Assembly: GCA_002327765.1 (NCBI GenBank)
Contig: DCUH01000098.1
Coordinates: 24,293-44,679 of the forward strand
From: a bacterium UBA2219
Lineage (GTDB): Bacteria; Desulfobacterota; Deferrimicrobia; Deferrimicrobiales; Deferrimicrobiaceae
Reading direction: 5' to 3'
DNA: 20,387 bases
Below, piece after piece: positions 1 through 7,409 of this stretch. The translations under genes were made by a program, and so were the position numbers. The notes under the pieces were generated by a model that saw only the letters and a program-made list of their open reading frames with translations, searched no databases and was not told the origin of the DNA. Within the stretch, counting starts at the first letter, position 1. Each line of letters opens with the position of its first letter.

Positions 1-52
1 GCTGGCCGTGGCCCGGCTGGCGGAGGCGTTGCGGAAAGGAGACGGGCCGTGA
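1..52 (+). CDS. 3' end of an unidentified gene (partial)
   Basis: Reading from base 2 gives the open C-terminus LAVARLAEALRKGDGP followed by TGA at 50-52. The start lies outside the window. The stop overlaps the GTG start of the next gene by four bases (GTGA, 49-52), the usual sign of translational coupling within an operon. The GGAAAGGAG element of the next gene lies inside this tail. Sixteen residues are too few to assign a family; the segment is Ala/Leu-rich and probably helical. Confidence 0.6.
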   Translation, partial: LAVARLAEALRKGDGP

Positions 53-495
53 GCCGAAACAGGTGGAGGGCGGGGACCATGGGGATCATCGCGTTTCTTC
101 TGGCGGCGTGCGCGGGAGAGCGGCCGGGCAACCTGGGGGTGAGGGACGGGGCGCTGGCGCCGTGCCCCTCTTCGCCCAATTGCGTGTCGAGCTTCGCCGG
201 GGACGGCCGGCACCGGATCGACCCGTTGGCGTTCACGGGCGACGCGGACGAGGCGTTCGGACGCCTGAAGCGGGTGCTCGCCGCGCGGGGCGATTCCTCG
301 GTCGTCGAGGAAGGGGAGGGCTACCTGCGGGTGGAGCTGCGCACCCGGCTGTTCGTCGACGACGCGGAATTCCTGCTGGACCGGGCTCGCCGGGTCATCC
401 AGGTCCGGTCCGCCTCGCGCGTGGGCTACTCGGACCTCGGAAAGAACCGGAGCCGCGTGGAAGAGATACGGGCGCGCTTCTCCGCCGCGGAGTGA
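49..495 (+). CDS. DUF1499 family lipoprotein
   Basis: This 148-residue protein begins with a lipoprotein signal: basic MSRNRWR, a hydrophobic stretch at 11-20 and the lipobox LAAC with Cys21. The rest matches DUF1499: the N-terminal CPSSPNCVSS block, then a two-layer fold containing YLRVELRTRLF, DDAEFLLD and the signature RSASRVGYSDLGKNRSRVE. DUF1499 proteins are widespread and have no settled biochemical role; this one should sit in an envelope membrane. The GTG start is chosen because GGAAAGGAG lies 7 bases upstream and because it gives a complete signal peptide. The gene converges on the SDR gene with only 16 bases between the stops. The family call is firm, the function unknown. Confidence 0.88.
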   Translation: MSRNRWRAGTMGIIAFLLAACAGERPGNLGVRDGALAPCPSSPNCVSSFAGDGRHRIDPLAFTGDADEAFGRLKRVLAARGDSSVVEEGEGYLRVELRTRLFVDDAEFLLDRARRVIQVRSASRVGYSDLGKNRSRVEEIRARFSAAE

Positions 496-511
496 GGGGC
501 GGGAGGCCCGG

Positions 512-2044
512 TCACCGGGACCCCTCTCGTTGGGGGACCCGATCGGGGCCGTCGAGGATCCTGGCCCCGGAGGCCTTGGCGATGCCCCGCAGCATCCCGG
601 CGAAGACCAGGTTGTGCAGCGGCAGGACGCTGTACCAGTAGAGCAGCCCGAGCAGCCCGCGCGGCCGGAAGAGGGCGCGCTGGCGAACCTCCGTGGAGCC
701 GTCGGCGCGCTCCGTCAGGAGCAGCTCCAGCACCGCCTCGCCGGGAACCTTCATCTCCGCGACGAGCTTCAGCCGCCGGCCCGGTTCCGCCGCCAGGACC
801 CTCCAGAAATCGAGGGCGTCCCCGGCCTGAACGTCGTGCGCGTCGCGCCGCCCCCGGCCGATGCCGGGCCCCCCGAGCAGGCGATCCATCGCGCCGCGCA
901 CCCGCCACAGCCAGTCCGCGTAATACCAGCCGGTCTTGCCTCCGATGCCGACCACCGCCGGCCAGCATTGCCGGGCCGAGGCGGCGACCCGCATCCGACG
1001 GTCGTCGAGGAAGACCGTGCCCCCCGCCCAGCTCGGATCGTCGCCGGTGCTCCACTCCACCGGCGGCACCCGGCCGGCGTCCATCCAGGAGCTTTCCACA
1101 TGCTGCAGCCGCAGCTTCTCCAGGGCGAGCCGGATGGCCGTCCGGCAGTCGAGCAGCGGCTGGGGGAGCAGTCCGCGGATCGCCGTGTCGCGGCACACCA
1201 CCGGGTTGCGCAGCCCTTCCGCGAGAGGGCGCGCCAGGGCGGCGGGGACCGGGGTCACCAGGTGGATCCAGTAGGAGGAAAGACGGGGGGTCAGCACCGG
1301 CACCGGGATGATCCAGCGCTTCGGCAGCCCCGCCTCCTCCGCGTACAGGCGCATCAGCTCCCGGTAGCTGGAGACCTCTTCCGTGCCGATGTCGAAGGAC
1401 TTCCCGACGGTCACCGGGCTGTCCAGGCACGAGACCAGGTAATGGAGGACGTTGGTGACCGCGACCGGCTGGCAGGGGGTGTCGATCCAGCGCGGGGTCA
1501 CCATGACCGGCAGCCGCTCGACCAGGTAGCGCAGGATCTCGAAGGAGGCGCTCCCCGAGCCGATGATCATCGCCGCGCGGAAGATCGTCACCGGGACGCG
1601 GCCCCGCCGGAGGATCTCGCCGACCTCGTGGCGCGAGCGCAGGTGGTGGCTCAAGCGCGGCGCCTCCTCGCCCAGGCCGCCGAGGTAGACGATCCGTTCG
1701 ATCCCGGCGGCTTCCGCCGCGGCAGCCATGTTTTCGGCCGCCCTGCGGTCGGCGGAGGCGAAGTCGCGCGCCTCCGGGTTCATGGAGTGCACCAGGTAGA
1801 AGGCCGCCCGGCAACCCGCGAGCGCCGCCTCCAGGCCGGGCCGGTCGAAGACGTCGCCCGCCCGGATCTCCACCATCGGGTCGCCGGCCCAGGGGCGACC
1901 GGCCAGCTTGGAGGGGTTGCGGCCGACGGCCCGCACGCGCCAGCCGGCCTCGACGAGGCGCGGCACCAGGCGTGCGCCGATGTATCCGGTGGCGCCGAGG
2001 ACGGCGACGGGGCGGGGATCGGGTCGATTCGGCGGCGGAGGCAT
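512..2044 (-). CDS. SDR-type NAD(P)-binding protein with C-terminal DUF2867 domain
   Basis: This 510-residue protein opens with a Rossmann nucleotide-binding loop, GATGYIG at residues 17-23, and a following strand ending VRAVGR, as in atypical short-chain dehydrogenases of the YbjT/NmrA type. The sugar-epimerase-like body runs to about residue 310 (FYLVHSMN, YLGGLGEE, IFRAAMIIGSGSASFE). The C-terminal 160 residues form a DUF2867 domain (WSTGDDPSW, KTGWYYADWLWR, YWYSVLPLHNLVFAGMLRGI). The SDR+DUF2867 fusion is a common bacterial arrangement, often annotated as a quinone or nucleotide-sugar oxidoreductase without experimental support. The ATG lies just 6 bases after the stop of the MFS gene, with GGGGGAG almost touching it, so the two are probably co-transcribed; a slightly later start is possible. 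Substrate unknown. Confidence 0.85.
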   Translation of the reverse strand: MPPPPNRPDPRPVAVLGATGYIGARLVPRLVEAGWRVRAVGRNPSKLAGRPWAGDPMVEIRAGDVFDRPGLEAALAGCRAAFYLVHSMNPEARDFASADRRAAENMAAAAEAAGIERIVYLGGLGEEAPRLSHHLRSRHEVGEILRRGRVPVTIFRAAMIIGSGSASFEILRYLVERLPVMVTPRWIDTPCQPVAVTNVLHYLVSCLDSPVTVGKSFDIGTEEVSSYRELMRLYAEEAGLPKRWIIPVPVLTPRLSSYWIHLVTPVPAALARPLAEGLRNPVVCRDTAIRGLLPQPLLDCRTAIRLALEKLRLQHVESSWMDAGRVPPVEWSTGDDPSWAGGTVFLDDRRMRVAASARQCWPAVVGIGGKTGWYYADWLWRVRGAMDRLLGGPGIGRGRRDAHDVQAGDALDFWRVLAAEPGRRLKLVAEMKVPGEAVLELLLTERADGSTEVRQRALFRPRGLLGLLYWYSVLPLHNLVFAGMLRGIAKASGARILDGPDRVPQREGSR

Positions 2045-2050
2045 CTCCCC

Positions 2051-3250
2051 CTATTCTATCCGAGCCGGGCCGGGTTTGCCTTCGACGACCGGGCGAAGGA
2101 AATGCGCGAGGGGCAGCGTGAGGAGGATCACCGCGGCGAGGACCGACAGCGTCGCCGGGACGCCGGCCGCGTCGGAGAGGACCCCGAAAAGGGGCGGCGA
2201 CAGCGCTCCCGCCCCGATGCCGATGGTGTAGAAAAGGCCGTAGACGCGCGAGCGGCGCTCCGGCTCCACCAGCTCGGGGACCGTGCCGTACAGCACGGAC
2301 GAGGTGCCGTTGAGCGCGACCCCCAGGACGGGCAGCAGGAAAAGGGCGGGCGTCGCGGGAAGGGTAAGAAGGAGAAGGATTCCCAGGCCGGTCGCGGCCT
2401 CCGTGACGAGGACCGTCCGGATGACGCCGACCCGCTCGGAAAGGAGCCCGCAGAGGAACTTGCCCGCGGCCCCGCCCGCGAAGGTCAATCCCAGCGCCAG
2501 CCCCATCAGCTCCATCCGCGCTCCCTTGCCGAGCAGGAGGAAGGGGAGGTACGTGAAGAAGACGGTCCGGGACCCGTTGTCGATGCCGTGGATCGCCGAC
2601 AGCAGGGCGAATCCCTTCGCGTCCCGGATCCCCCAACCGCCGGCCGGGCGTCCGGGGGCCGCGGGCGTCGGGGGGGCCGCGAGGCCTCCCGAGACCATCG
2701 GCAGGAGGAAGAGGATGCACGCCGCCGCGGCCAGCATGATCGTCCCGATGCCCTGCGCCGCCCAGCGCCAGTTCGCCCACGAGGCGACGAGGGCGCCGGC
2801 GGCCGGCCAGGTCACCTTCCCCAGGTCCCCCGAGAAGTTGAAGGTTCCGATGGCCACGCGTCGGCGCCCTTCCTCGTATGCCCGGGAGACCAGGGAGGAC
2901 GACAACGGGTGCTGCGTGCCGGACCCGAGGCCGGCGATCACCAGGGACGCCAGGAGCGGAACGAAGCCCGCGGCGGCGCCGACGCAAAAGAAGCCGACGG
3001 CCGTGAGGAACGTCCCGGCGGCCAGGACGCGCGGCTCCCCGAGGCGCTCCGCCAGGAACCCCGCCGGGACCTGGAACAGCGCGAGCGCCCCCGAGTACGC
3101 CGAGCGCAGAAGGCCGACCTGCGCGAAGGAGAGGGAAAATTCCTTCGCCCAGAGGGGGAAGAGGATGTAGAGGAGGTCGGAGCACCCGTCGTGCATGAAG
3201 TGGGCGAAGCAGCTTGCGGCGAGCGTGGCGCGGGGGCGTCGAGAGGGCAT
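2051..3250 (-). CDS. MFS transporter, fosmidomycin-resistance-like
   Basis: This 399-residue integral membrane protein has roughly 12 hydrophobic segments, the usual size of a major facilitator. The N-terminus (CFAHFMHDGCSDLLYILFPLW) resembles the H-x-x-x-D first helix of the fosmidomycin-resistance (Fsr) group. The loop between helices 2 and 3 carries AERLGEPRVL, a variant of the MFS motif A, and GSGTQHPLSSSLVSRAYEEGRR matches the Fsr helix-4/5 region. It probably exports a small hydrophobic or anionic compound by proton antiport; the substrate cannot be read from sequence. The gene has no convincing Shine-Dalgarno sequence, but a good sigma-70 promoter ends 8 bases before the ATG (separate entry). 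It is followed after 6 bases by the SDR gene. Confidence 0.85.
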   Translation of the reverse strand: MPSRRPRATLAASCFAHFMHDGCSDLLYILFPLWAKEFSLSFAQVGLLRSAYSGALALFQVPAGFLAERLGEPRVLAAGTFLTAVGFFCVGAAAGFVPLLASLVIAGLGSGTQHPLSSSLVSRAYEEGRRRVAIGTFNFSGDLGKVTWPAAGALVASWANWRWAAQGIGTIMLAAAACILFLLPMVSGGLAAPPTPAAPGRPAGGWGIRDAKGFALLSAIHGIDNGSRTVFFTYLPFLLLGKGARMELMGLALGLTFAGGAAGKFLCGLLSERVGVIRTVLVTEAATGLGILLLLTLPATPALFLLPVLGVALNGTSSVLYGTVPELVEPERRSRVYGLFYTIGIGAGALSPPLFGVLSDAAGVPATLSVLAAVILLTLPLAHFLRPVVEGKPGPARIE

Positions 3251-3258
3251 GACGGCGG

Positions 3259-3287
3259 ATTCTTTCAGCCGCAGCCCCGTCTGTCAA
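3259..3287 (-). promoter_or_regulatory. sigma-70-type promoter for the MFS gene
   Basis: On the - strand, TTGACA (3282-3287, perfect -35) is separated by exactly 17 bases from AAGAAT (3259-3264, 4 of 6 matches to the -10 consensus). Only 8 bases lie between the -10 and the ATG at 3250. Initiation 6-8 bases after the -10 would place the transcript start at or within a base or two of the start codon, giving a leaderless mRNA. The lack of a GGAGG-like element upstream of the ATG agrees with this. Confidence 0.5.
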
Positions 3288-3301
3288 TAGCGGGAGGGGC
3301 G

Positions 3302-3622
3302 TCAGTCCCCGTAGACGAACACGGTCTCCCGGGTGTAAAGGCCGTACAGGACCTGGAAGAATTCCGCGTCCATGTGGTTCATGGTGGAGATGCCGCCGTC
3401 CCTCGCCGCGGCGGCGACGCCCGCGTCCCCCCAGGAGACCAGCCAGAGCACCGTGTGCCTCGAGGCCCGGCCTTCCCTCGCCCCCAGGGTCGTGTTGTCC
3501 AGGCGGATGTCCAGGGTGCCCTTGTAGTTGGCGTACAGCTTCACGCAGCCCGCCGAAAGGAGCGCGGCCAGGAGCGGCACGGCGATGGCCCTTCCGATGC
3601 GCACGTGAATCCGCCGGATCAT
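3302..3622 (-). CDS. TRL-like family lipoprotein (copy 1)
   Basis: This 106-residue protein has a basic N-terminus (MIRRIHVRIGR), a hydrophobic core and the lipobox LSAGC with Cys26, so it is an exported lipoprotein. The mature part matches the TRL-like family: a variable beta segment, then EGRAS, VLWLVSWGDAG, ARDGGISTMNHMD, and the C-terminal GLYTRETVFVYGD. The family's molecular role is not known. The ATG overlaps the stop of the upstream lipoprotein gene by four bases (ATGA, 3619-3622), and GGAGAAAA precedes it. It shares long identical blocks with the copy at 4035-4346, so the two arose by duplication. It is the last gene of the coupled lipoprotein block; the MFS gene starts 51 bases further on with its own promoter. 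Confidence 0.85.
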   Translation of the reverse strand: MIRRIHVRIGRAIAVPLLAALLSAGCVKLYANYKGTLDIRLDNTTLGAREGRASRHTVLWLVSWGDAGVAAAARDGGISTMNHMDAEFFQVLYGLYTRETVFVYGD

Positions 3623-4020
3623 TTTTCTCCGCCGGGGTCGTCCGGCGGGAGGGCAACGACGGGTTCCGCCGCCGTTCCGTAGACGCGGACCGTGTGGCGC
3701 TTCCAGATCCCGAGGAGGTAGCTTTTCGTTTCCAGGTCGGCGTAATGGATCGTTTCGATGCCCCCTTTCCTGGCGATCTCCCCGATGGCCTTGTCGTCCC
3801 ACTGGACCGAGACGTAGCGGAACTCGATCTCCTTCATGTTCCCGCTGGCGGCGGCCGTCCGGACGACCGTTGCCGGTTCCCTGTGGCGGGACAGGGGGTG
3901 GACCGTGTGCGTGTACAGCAGCCCGACGCCCCGGAAGGAATAAACGGTCCCCAGGCTGCCGCACCCGGCGAGGAGCAGGACCGGCCCCATGGCGAGGGCG
4001 AAGAGGCGGCGCTTATCCAA
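3619..4020 (-). CDS. Divergent TRL-like family lipoprotein (copy 2)
   Basis: This 133-residue lipoprotein starts at TTG (4018-4020), read as M/LDKRRLFALAMG, with lipobox LLAGC and Cys20. The later ATG at 3990 would leave only about ten residues before the Cys, too short for a signal peptide, so TTG is preferred. The mature protein keeps the TRL layout: GLLYTHTVHPL near residue 33, WDDKAIGEIARKGGIETIHYADLETKSYLLG, and the end motif KRHTVRVYG. It has lost the SWGDAG block of its neighbours and gained a Pro-rich 18-residue tail (VVALPPDDPGGEK). It lies 14 bases after the upstream lipoprotein gene and overlaps the next by four bases. Family membership is inferred from the shared pattern and is less secure than for the flanking copies. 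Confidence 0.72.
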   Translation of the reverse strand: MDKRRLFALAMGPVLLLAGCGSLGTVYSFRGVGLLYTHTVHPLSRHREPATVVRTAAASGNMKEIEFRYVSVQWDDKAIGEIARKGGIETIHYADLETKSYLLGIWKRHTVRVYGTAAEPVVALPPDDPGGEK

Positions 4021-4034
4021 GCGGGGAACCCCGG

Positions 4035-4346
4035 TCAGTCGCCGTAGACGATGGTGGTCTCTTTCGTGTACAGGCCGAAGAGGACGTTCCGGATCTGCAA
4101 GTCCATGTGGTTGATCGTCGTCAGGCCGCCGTTCCTCGCGGCCGCGGCCGCCCCGGCGTCCCCCCAGGAGACGAGCCAGAGCACCGAGTATGCGGAGGCG
4201 CGCCCCTCTTTTTTCCCCACGCCGGTACGGTTCATGTCGGTGGTCAGGGGGGCCGTCACGTTCGAATAGAGGCACCCCGCCAGCAGGATCGCCGCGGCGA
4301 GGGCGGCGGCGGGCAGCGCCTTCGACGCGCGCGTCTTCGCGTTCAT
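4035..4346 (-). CDS. TRL-like family lipoprotein (copy 3)
   Basis: This 103-residue lipoprotein has the signal MNAKTRASKALP followed by an Ala-rich core and lipobox LLAGC (Cys25). It then shows the TRL pattern LYSNVTAPLTTDMNRTG, KKEGRAS, VLWLVSWGDAG, ARNGGLTTINHMD and GLYTKETTIVYGD. The start of the mature part is closer to the canonical family form than in copy 1. The ATG overlaps the stop of the DUF6599 gene by four bases (4343-4346), and AAAGGA lies about 7 bases upstream. It is the first of three tandem lipoproteins and probably the ancestral copy, since copies 1 and 2 depart from its pattern in different ways. Function unknown; outer-membrane anchoring is likely because no Asp follows the lipid Cys. 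Confidence 0.88.
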   Translation of the reverse strand: MNAKTRASKALPAAALAAAILLAGCLYSNVTAPLTTDMNRTGVGKKEGRASAYSVLWLVSWGDAGAAAAARNGGLTTINHMDLQIRNVLFGLYTKETTIVYGD

Positions 4347-5245
4347 CGCCCGATCCTTTCCGCAAGGAGGTCGACCAGCCGTTCCGCCGCCGCGGGATCT
4401 TTGACCCGGACGGCGCCGACGAGGAAGCGGCCGGCCCGCGACACCCGGACGTTTCCGTACAACGGGTCCGCGGCCGTCATGGATTCCCCCCCCGGGCCCC
4501 CCGTTTCCCGCGCGTCCGCCCCCGAGGACTTCAGGTAGTCGCGGTACCGGCCGAGGGCCGAGGCCGCGGCGTCCGCGGAATCCTCCGGGACCAGGAACAG
4601 CTGCATCGTCCCCCCGTCCGAAACCGCGTCGGCCACCAGCCCCCGGCGGAAGAAATCGTACCCGAGGAGGCTGCGGGCGACGTAGCGCTCGCTTCCCGGA
4701 ACGACCTCCGGGATCGCGAACGCCTCGAGCTCCTTCGGCCTCCCGGCGTCCCCCGTCAGGCGGCGCGAGATCGCCCGCGCGCAGGCCAGGAACACCTCCT
4801 CGCCCAGGCTCGCCGTCCCGGTCGCCTGAAGCCGGACGAAATATCTTCCCTGGTGGAACAGAAGCTGGGAAGGGGAGAGCGTGCCCCCCCCGCCGATCGG
4901 GACGACCGGATTCTCCCTGCGCCGGTAGCCGGCGTAGATGCCGAAGGCGTCGAGCGGGGACCCCATCCGGTAGACGTCGGCGTCGACGGCGACCCGGGGG
5001 TCGCGCCGGCTCGCGTACCGCGCGGAGGAGAGGAGGTCGAACCCGTAGGGGAAATACGCTTCCGCCTCGCCGTTGATCCGGTCGAAGAGGTTCTCCCGGG
5101 TGTAACGCTCCACCTTCCCGTCGAGGACCCAGCCCTCGGCGCACGCGGGCGCGGGAAGCGGGTTCTCCGCGGCGGCGCCGGAGGCCGCGGCCGGCGCGAG
5201 CGCCAGCCACGCGGCCGCGAGCAGGATCGCGCAGGGGGCGCCCAC
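4343..5245 (-). CDS. Secreted DUF6599 family protein
   Basis: This 300-residue protein has an N-terminal signal peptide (GAPCAILLAAAWLALAPAAASG). The following motifs fit DUF6599: GWVLDGKVERYTRENLFDRINGEAE, AYFPYGFDLL, DVYRMGSPLDAFGIYAGYRR, and a second half with LLFHQGRYFVRLQ and FLVPEDSADAAA. The family has no known biochemical role and is predicted periplasmic. The GTG start at 5243-5245 is chosen because it gives a complete signal peptide, has GGAAAGG about 12 bases upstream, and lies only two bases after the stop of the aldo/keto reductase gene. The 3' end overlaps the first TRL lipoprotein by four bases. This tight coupling suggests the exported reductase, DUF6599 protein and lipoproteins work in the same compartment. 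Confidence 0.8.
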   Translation of the reverse strand: MGAPCAILLAAAWLALAPAAASGAAAENPLPAPACAEGWVLDGKVERYTRENLFDRINGEAEAYFPYGFDLLSSARYASRRDPRVAVDADVYRMGSPLDAFGIYAGYRRRENPVVPIGGGGTLSPSQLLFHQGRYFVRLQATGTASLGEEVFLACARAISRRLTGDAGRPKELEAFAIPEVVPGSERYVARSLLGYDFFRRGLVADAVSDGGTMQLFLVPEDSADAAASALGRYRDYLKSSGADARETGGPGGESMTAADPLYGNVRVSRAGRFLVGAVRVKDPAAAERLVDLLAERIGR

Positions 5246-5247
5246 GG

Positions 5248-6399
5248 TCAGGCCAGGACCTTTCCGGCGCGCTTCATCTTCGCCGGGATGTCGAGCCCGC
5301 GGACGCAGCGGGCGGCGCAGGCGGCGCAGTCGAGGCACGCGGAGGCGGAGGCGCCGGCGGGGATGGCGCGGTAGACGGACCGCGCGAGGCGGAGTTCCCG
5401 GTACCCGTCCGCGTACATGAGGCAGCGGTTGATCGTGCTGATCTCGACGCCCTTCGGGCAGGCGCCCTCGCACTCTCCGCACAGGTGGCAGTAGTAGGGG
5501 CGGATGGCGGTCCCGTAGCGCCGGAGGGTCCGTTCGTCCGCCTGTCGGAACGGCATCCCCATGACGGCGACGTCCTCCTTCAGCTCGGACATGTCTCTCA
5601 TGCCGGGGATCGCGGCGGCGACGTCCGGGTTGCGGAGGACCCACTTCAGCGCCGCCTGGTGGGGGCTGACCGCTCCCTCCGCCTCCGTCACGTACCCGCC
5701 GGCCTGCGTCTTCATCGCGACGATCCCGATGCCCGAGCGGGCGGCCCTGCCGATCGCCTCGGCGATGTCCCTTCCGCTCGTGAAGTTGTAGGCCACGAGC
5801 GCCACGTCGAAGAAGCGGTCGCGGTCCTCGACGAGGGCGTCGAGCACTTCCGCCTGGCCGCTGTGCGTGGTCACGCCGAAGAAGCGCACCTTGCCCTGCT
5901 CCTTCAGCCTCGCCAGCGCCTCCCGCGTCTCCGGGTCGTACACCCGCTTCCTGTTCTTGAGGCTGTGGAGCTGGAGGACGTCGATGCGATCGGTGCCGAG
6001 GCTTTTCAGGCTCGTCTCGACGTCGCGGAAGATGTCCTCCTTCGACCTCGAGGGCGTCTTCGTCGCCACGAACACCTTGTCCCGCACCCCTTTCAGCGCC
6101 TTCCCGACGATCTCCTCGTTCCTGCCGCCCATGTACCCCCTTGCGGTGTCCACGTAGTTGAGGCCGTGGTCGAAGGCGACCCGCAGGACCTCCGGCTCGG
6201 GCGTCAGCATGGCGCCGAAGCTCACCACCGTGATCTTCATCCCCGTCCGGCCGAGGGTCCGGTAAACGGGCGCGGGGAAGGCGAGAGGCGCCGCTGAAGC
6301 GAGACCCCCCAGAGGTCCGCCGAGCGCGCTTCCTCCGACGAGGGCGGACGTCGTGCCCAGCAGGCCGGCCTTCAGGAACTGTCTCCGGTTCATTCCCAT
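5248..6399 (-). CDS. Tat-exported aldo/keto reductase with C-terminal double [4Fe-4S] domain
   Basis: This 383-residue protein begins with a twin-arginine signal (NRRQFLKAG at 4-12, then a Gly/Ala-rich core), implying export of a folded cofactor-bearing enzyme. Residues about 45-290 form an aldo/keto reductase barrel: D84 and Y89 in DTARGY, K114 in VATKT and H145 in LQLHS are the expected catalytic tetrad. The C-terminus carries two CxxCxxCxxxC motifs, Cys304/307/310/314 and Cys355/358/361/365, each expected to bind a [4Fe-4S] cluster. AKRs with ferredoxin tails are known in anaerobes; a Tat signal on one implies an extracytoplasmic redox role, where soluble NADPH is scarce. GGAAAGGAG precedes the ATG. 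A TACAAT element on the - strand (6436-6441), without a good -35, could give local transcription. Substrate unknown. Confidence 0.9.
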   Translation of the reverse strand: MGMNRRQFLKAGLLGTTSALVGGSALGGPLGGLASAAPLAFPAPVYRTLGRTGMKITVVSFGAMLTPEPEVLRVAFDHGLNYVDTARGYMGGRNEEIVGKALKGVRDKVFVATKTPSRSKEDIFRDVETSLKSLGTDRIDVLQLHSLKNRKRVYDPETREALARLKEQGKVRFFGVTTHSGQAEVLDALVEDRDRFFDVALVAYNFTSGRDIAEAIGRAARSGIGIVAMKTQAGGYVTEAEGAVSPHQAALKWVLRNPDVAAAIPGMRDMSELKEDVAVMGMPFRQADERTLRRYGTAIRPYYCHLCGECEGACPKGVEISTINRCLMYADGYRELRLARSVYRAIPAGASASACLDCAACAARCVRGLDIPAKMKRAGKVLA

Positions 6400-6445
6400 G
6401 GCGTTCTCCTTTCCGACCGGCGAGGGATTCCCTTAATTGTAATAT

Positions 6446-7357
6446 TTATCGATCTGGTTTTCGCTCAAGAACGGCGGCGCGGATCTCCTCGACGGTCGGG
6501 ATCGCGGCCCGCCCCCCCATGCCCCGGCAGGACAATCCCGCGGCGGCATTCGCGAACGCCAGGATTTCCCGGAAGGGGAGCCCGTCGAGAAGGGCGTGCA
6601 CGAAGCCGGCGTGAAAGATGTCCCCGGCGCCCGTGGTGTCGACCGCCCGGACGGCGACGGAGGGGGAGAAGACCTCCTCCCGCCCGTCGGTCCCGAACGC
6701 CCCGCGGGGGCCGAGGGTCACGGTCGAAGTGGCGGGCTTGTACCGGGCCAGTATCCTGCGGGCGCCTTCCTCCGCCGACGCCCCGGGAAGGAGCAGCCCC
6801 GGGAAGTGCCCCGCGGCCACGATGTGGTCGCACAGAGGCAGCAGCTCCTCCGTCCCCTCCTGCACCTTTTCTGCGTCGAGGACGACGGGGACGCCCGCCG
6901 CCCGCGCGGCCCCCGCCGCGGCAATCGCCGCGGGGACGTCGTGGCCGTCCAGGAGCAGCGCCCGCGCCCGGCGGATGTCGTCAAACGGAAGATCTCCGGG
7001 CGACACCCGGATCTTCGGGTCGCGGTCCCAGAGGATGGTCCGCTCCCCCGTCCCCTCCTCCACGAGGATCACGGCGAACTGGGACGAGGCGCCGGGAACG
7101 GCCCGGACGTGGGAGAGGTCGATCCCCTCGAGCGACTGGAGCCGGGTCGAGAGCCGGCCGTGGTCGTCGTCCCCCACGTTCCCGACGTACTTGCACCGGC
7201 GTCCCCAGCGGGAAAGCGCCACGAGGGCCGTGGCGACCTGTCCGCCGCCCTCCCGGGCGAAGGAGGACATCCGCAGCTTCTCCCCCCGCACCGGGAACCT
7301 CGGCAGCCCCACGAGGTAGTCGATCGCGTTGAGCCCCACCCCCACGACGTCGAACAT
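6446..7357 (-). CDS. PfkB-family carbohydrate/nucleoside kinase
   Basis: This 303-residue cytoplasmic protein is a ribokinase-fold sugar kinase. The N-terminal PfkB signature region is EGGGQVATALVALSRWG (about 36-52), followed by GNVGDDDHG. The C-terminal signature is DTTGAGDIFHAGFVHALL, with D246 the expected catalytic base and GAG the anion hole. Such enzymes phosphorylate ribose, fructose, adenosine, 2-keto-3-deoxygluconate and similar compounds with ATP; sequence alone does not pick among them. The ATG is preceded by GGGAG at about 6 bases. It lies 52 bases after the nitroreductase gene and 46 bases before the aldo/keto reductase. It is the only clearly cytoplasmic enzyme between two exported ones, so it may share their transcript without sharing their function. 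Confidence 0.88.
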   Translation of the reverse strand: MFDVVGVGLNAIDYLVGLPRFPVRGEKLRMSSFAREGGGQVATALVALSRWGRRCKYVGNVGDDDHGRLSTRLQSLEGIDLSHVRAVPGASSQFAVILVEEGTGERTILWDRDPKIRVSPGDLPFDDIRRARALLLDGHDVPAAIAAAGAARAAGVPVVLDAEKVQEGTEELLPLCDHIVAAGHFPGLLLPGASAEEGARRILARYKPATSTVTLGPRGAFGTDGREEVFSPSVAVRAVDTTGAGDIFHAGFVHALLDGLPFREILAFANAAAGLSCRGMGGRAAIPTVEEIRAAVLERKPDR

Positions 7358-7409
7358 CGGTCGCTCCCGTTTCCGCCGCCGTCCCGTCGCCGCGCCCGGT
7401 CGCCGGCGC

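Noticed and set aside
426..3682. Two open frames of over 1000 codons, one on each strand
   Set aside because: Both are Arg/Pro/Gly-rich antisense or out-of-frame readings of the SDR, MFS and TRL genes, an effect of high GC; neither has conserved motifs.
6436..6441. TACAAT as a promoter for the aldo/keto reductase
   Set aside because: A good -10 on the - strand, but the nearest -35-like TTGAGC is 21 bases away; kept only as a remark in the gene entry.
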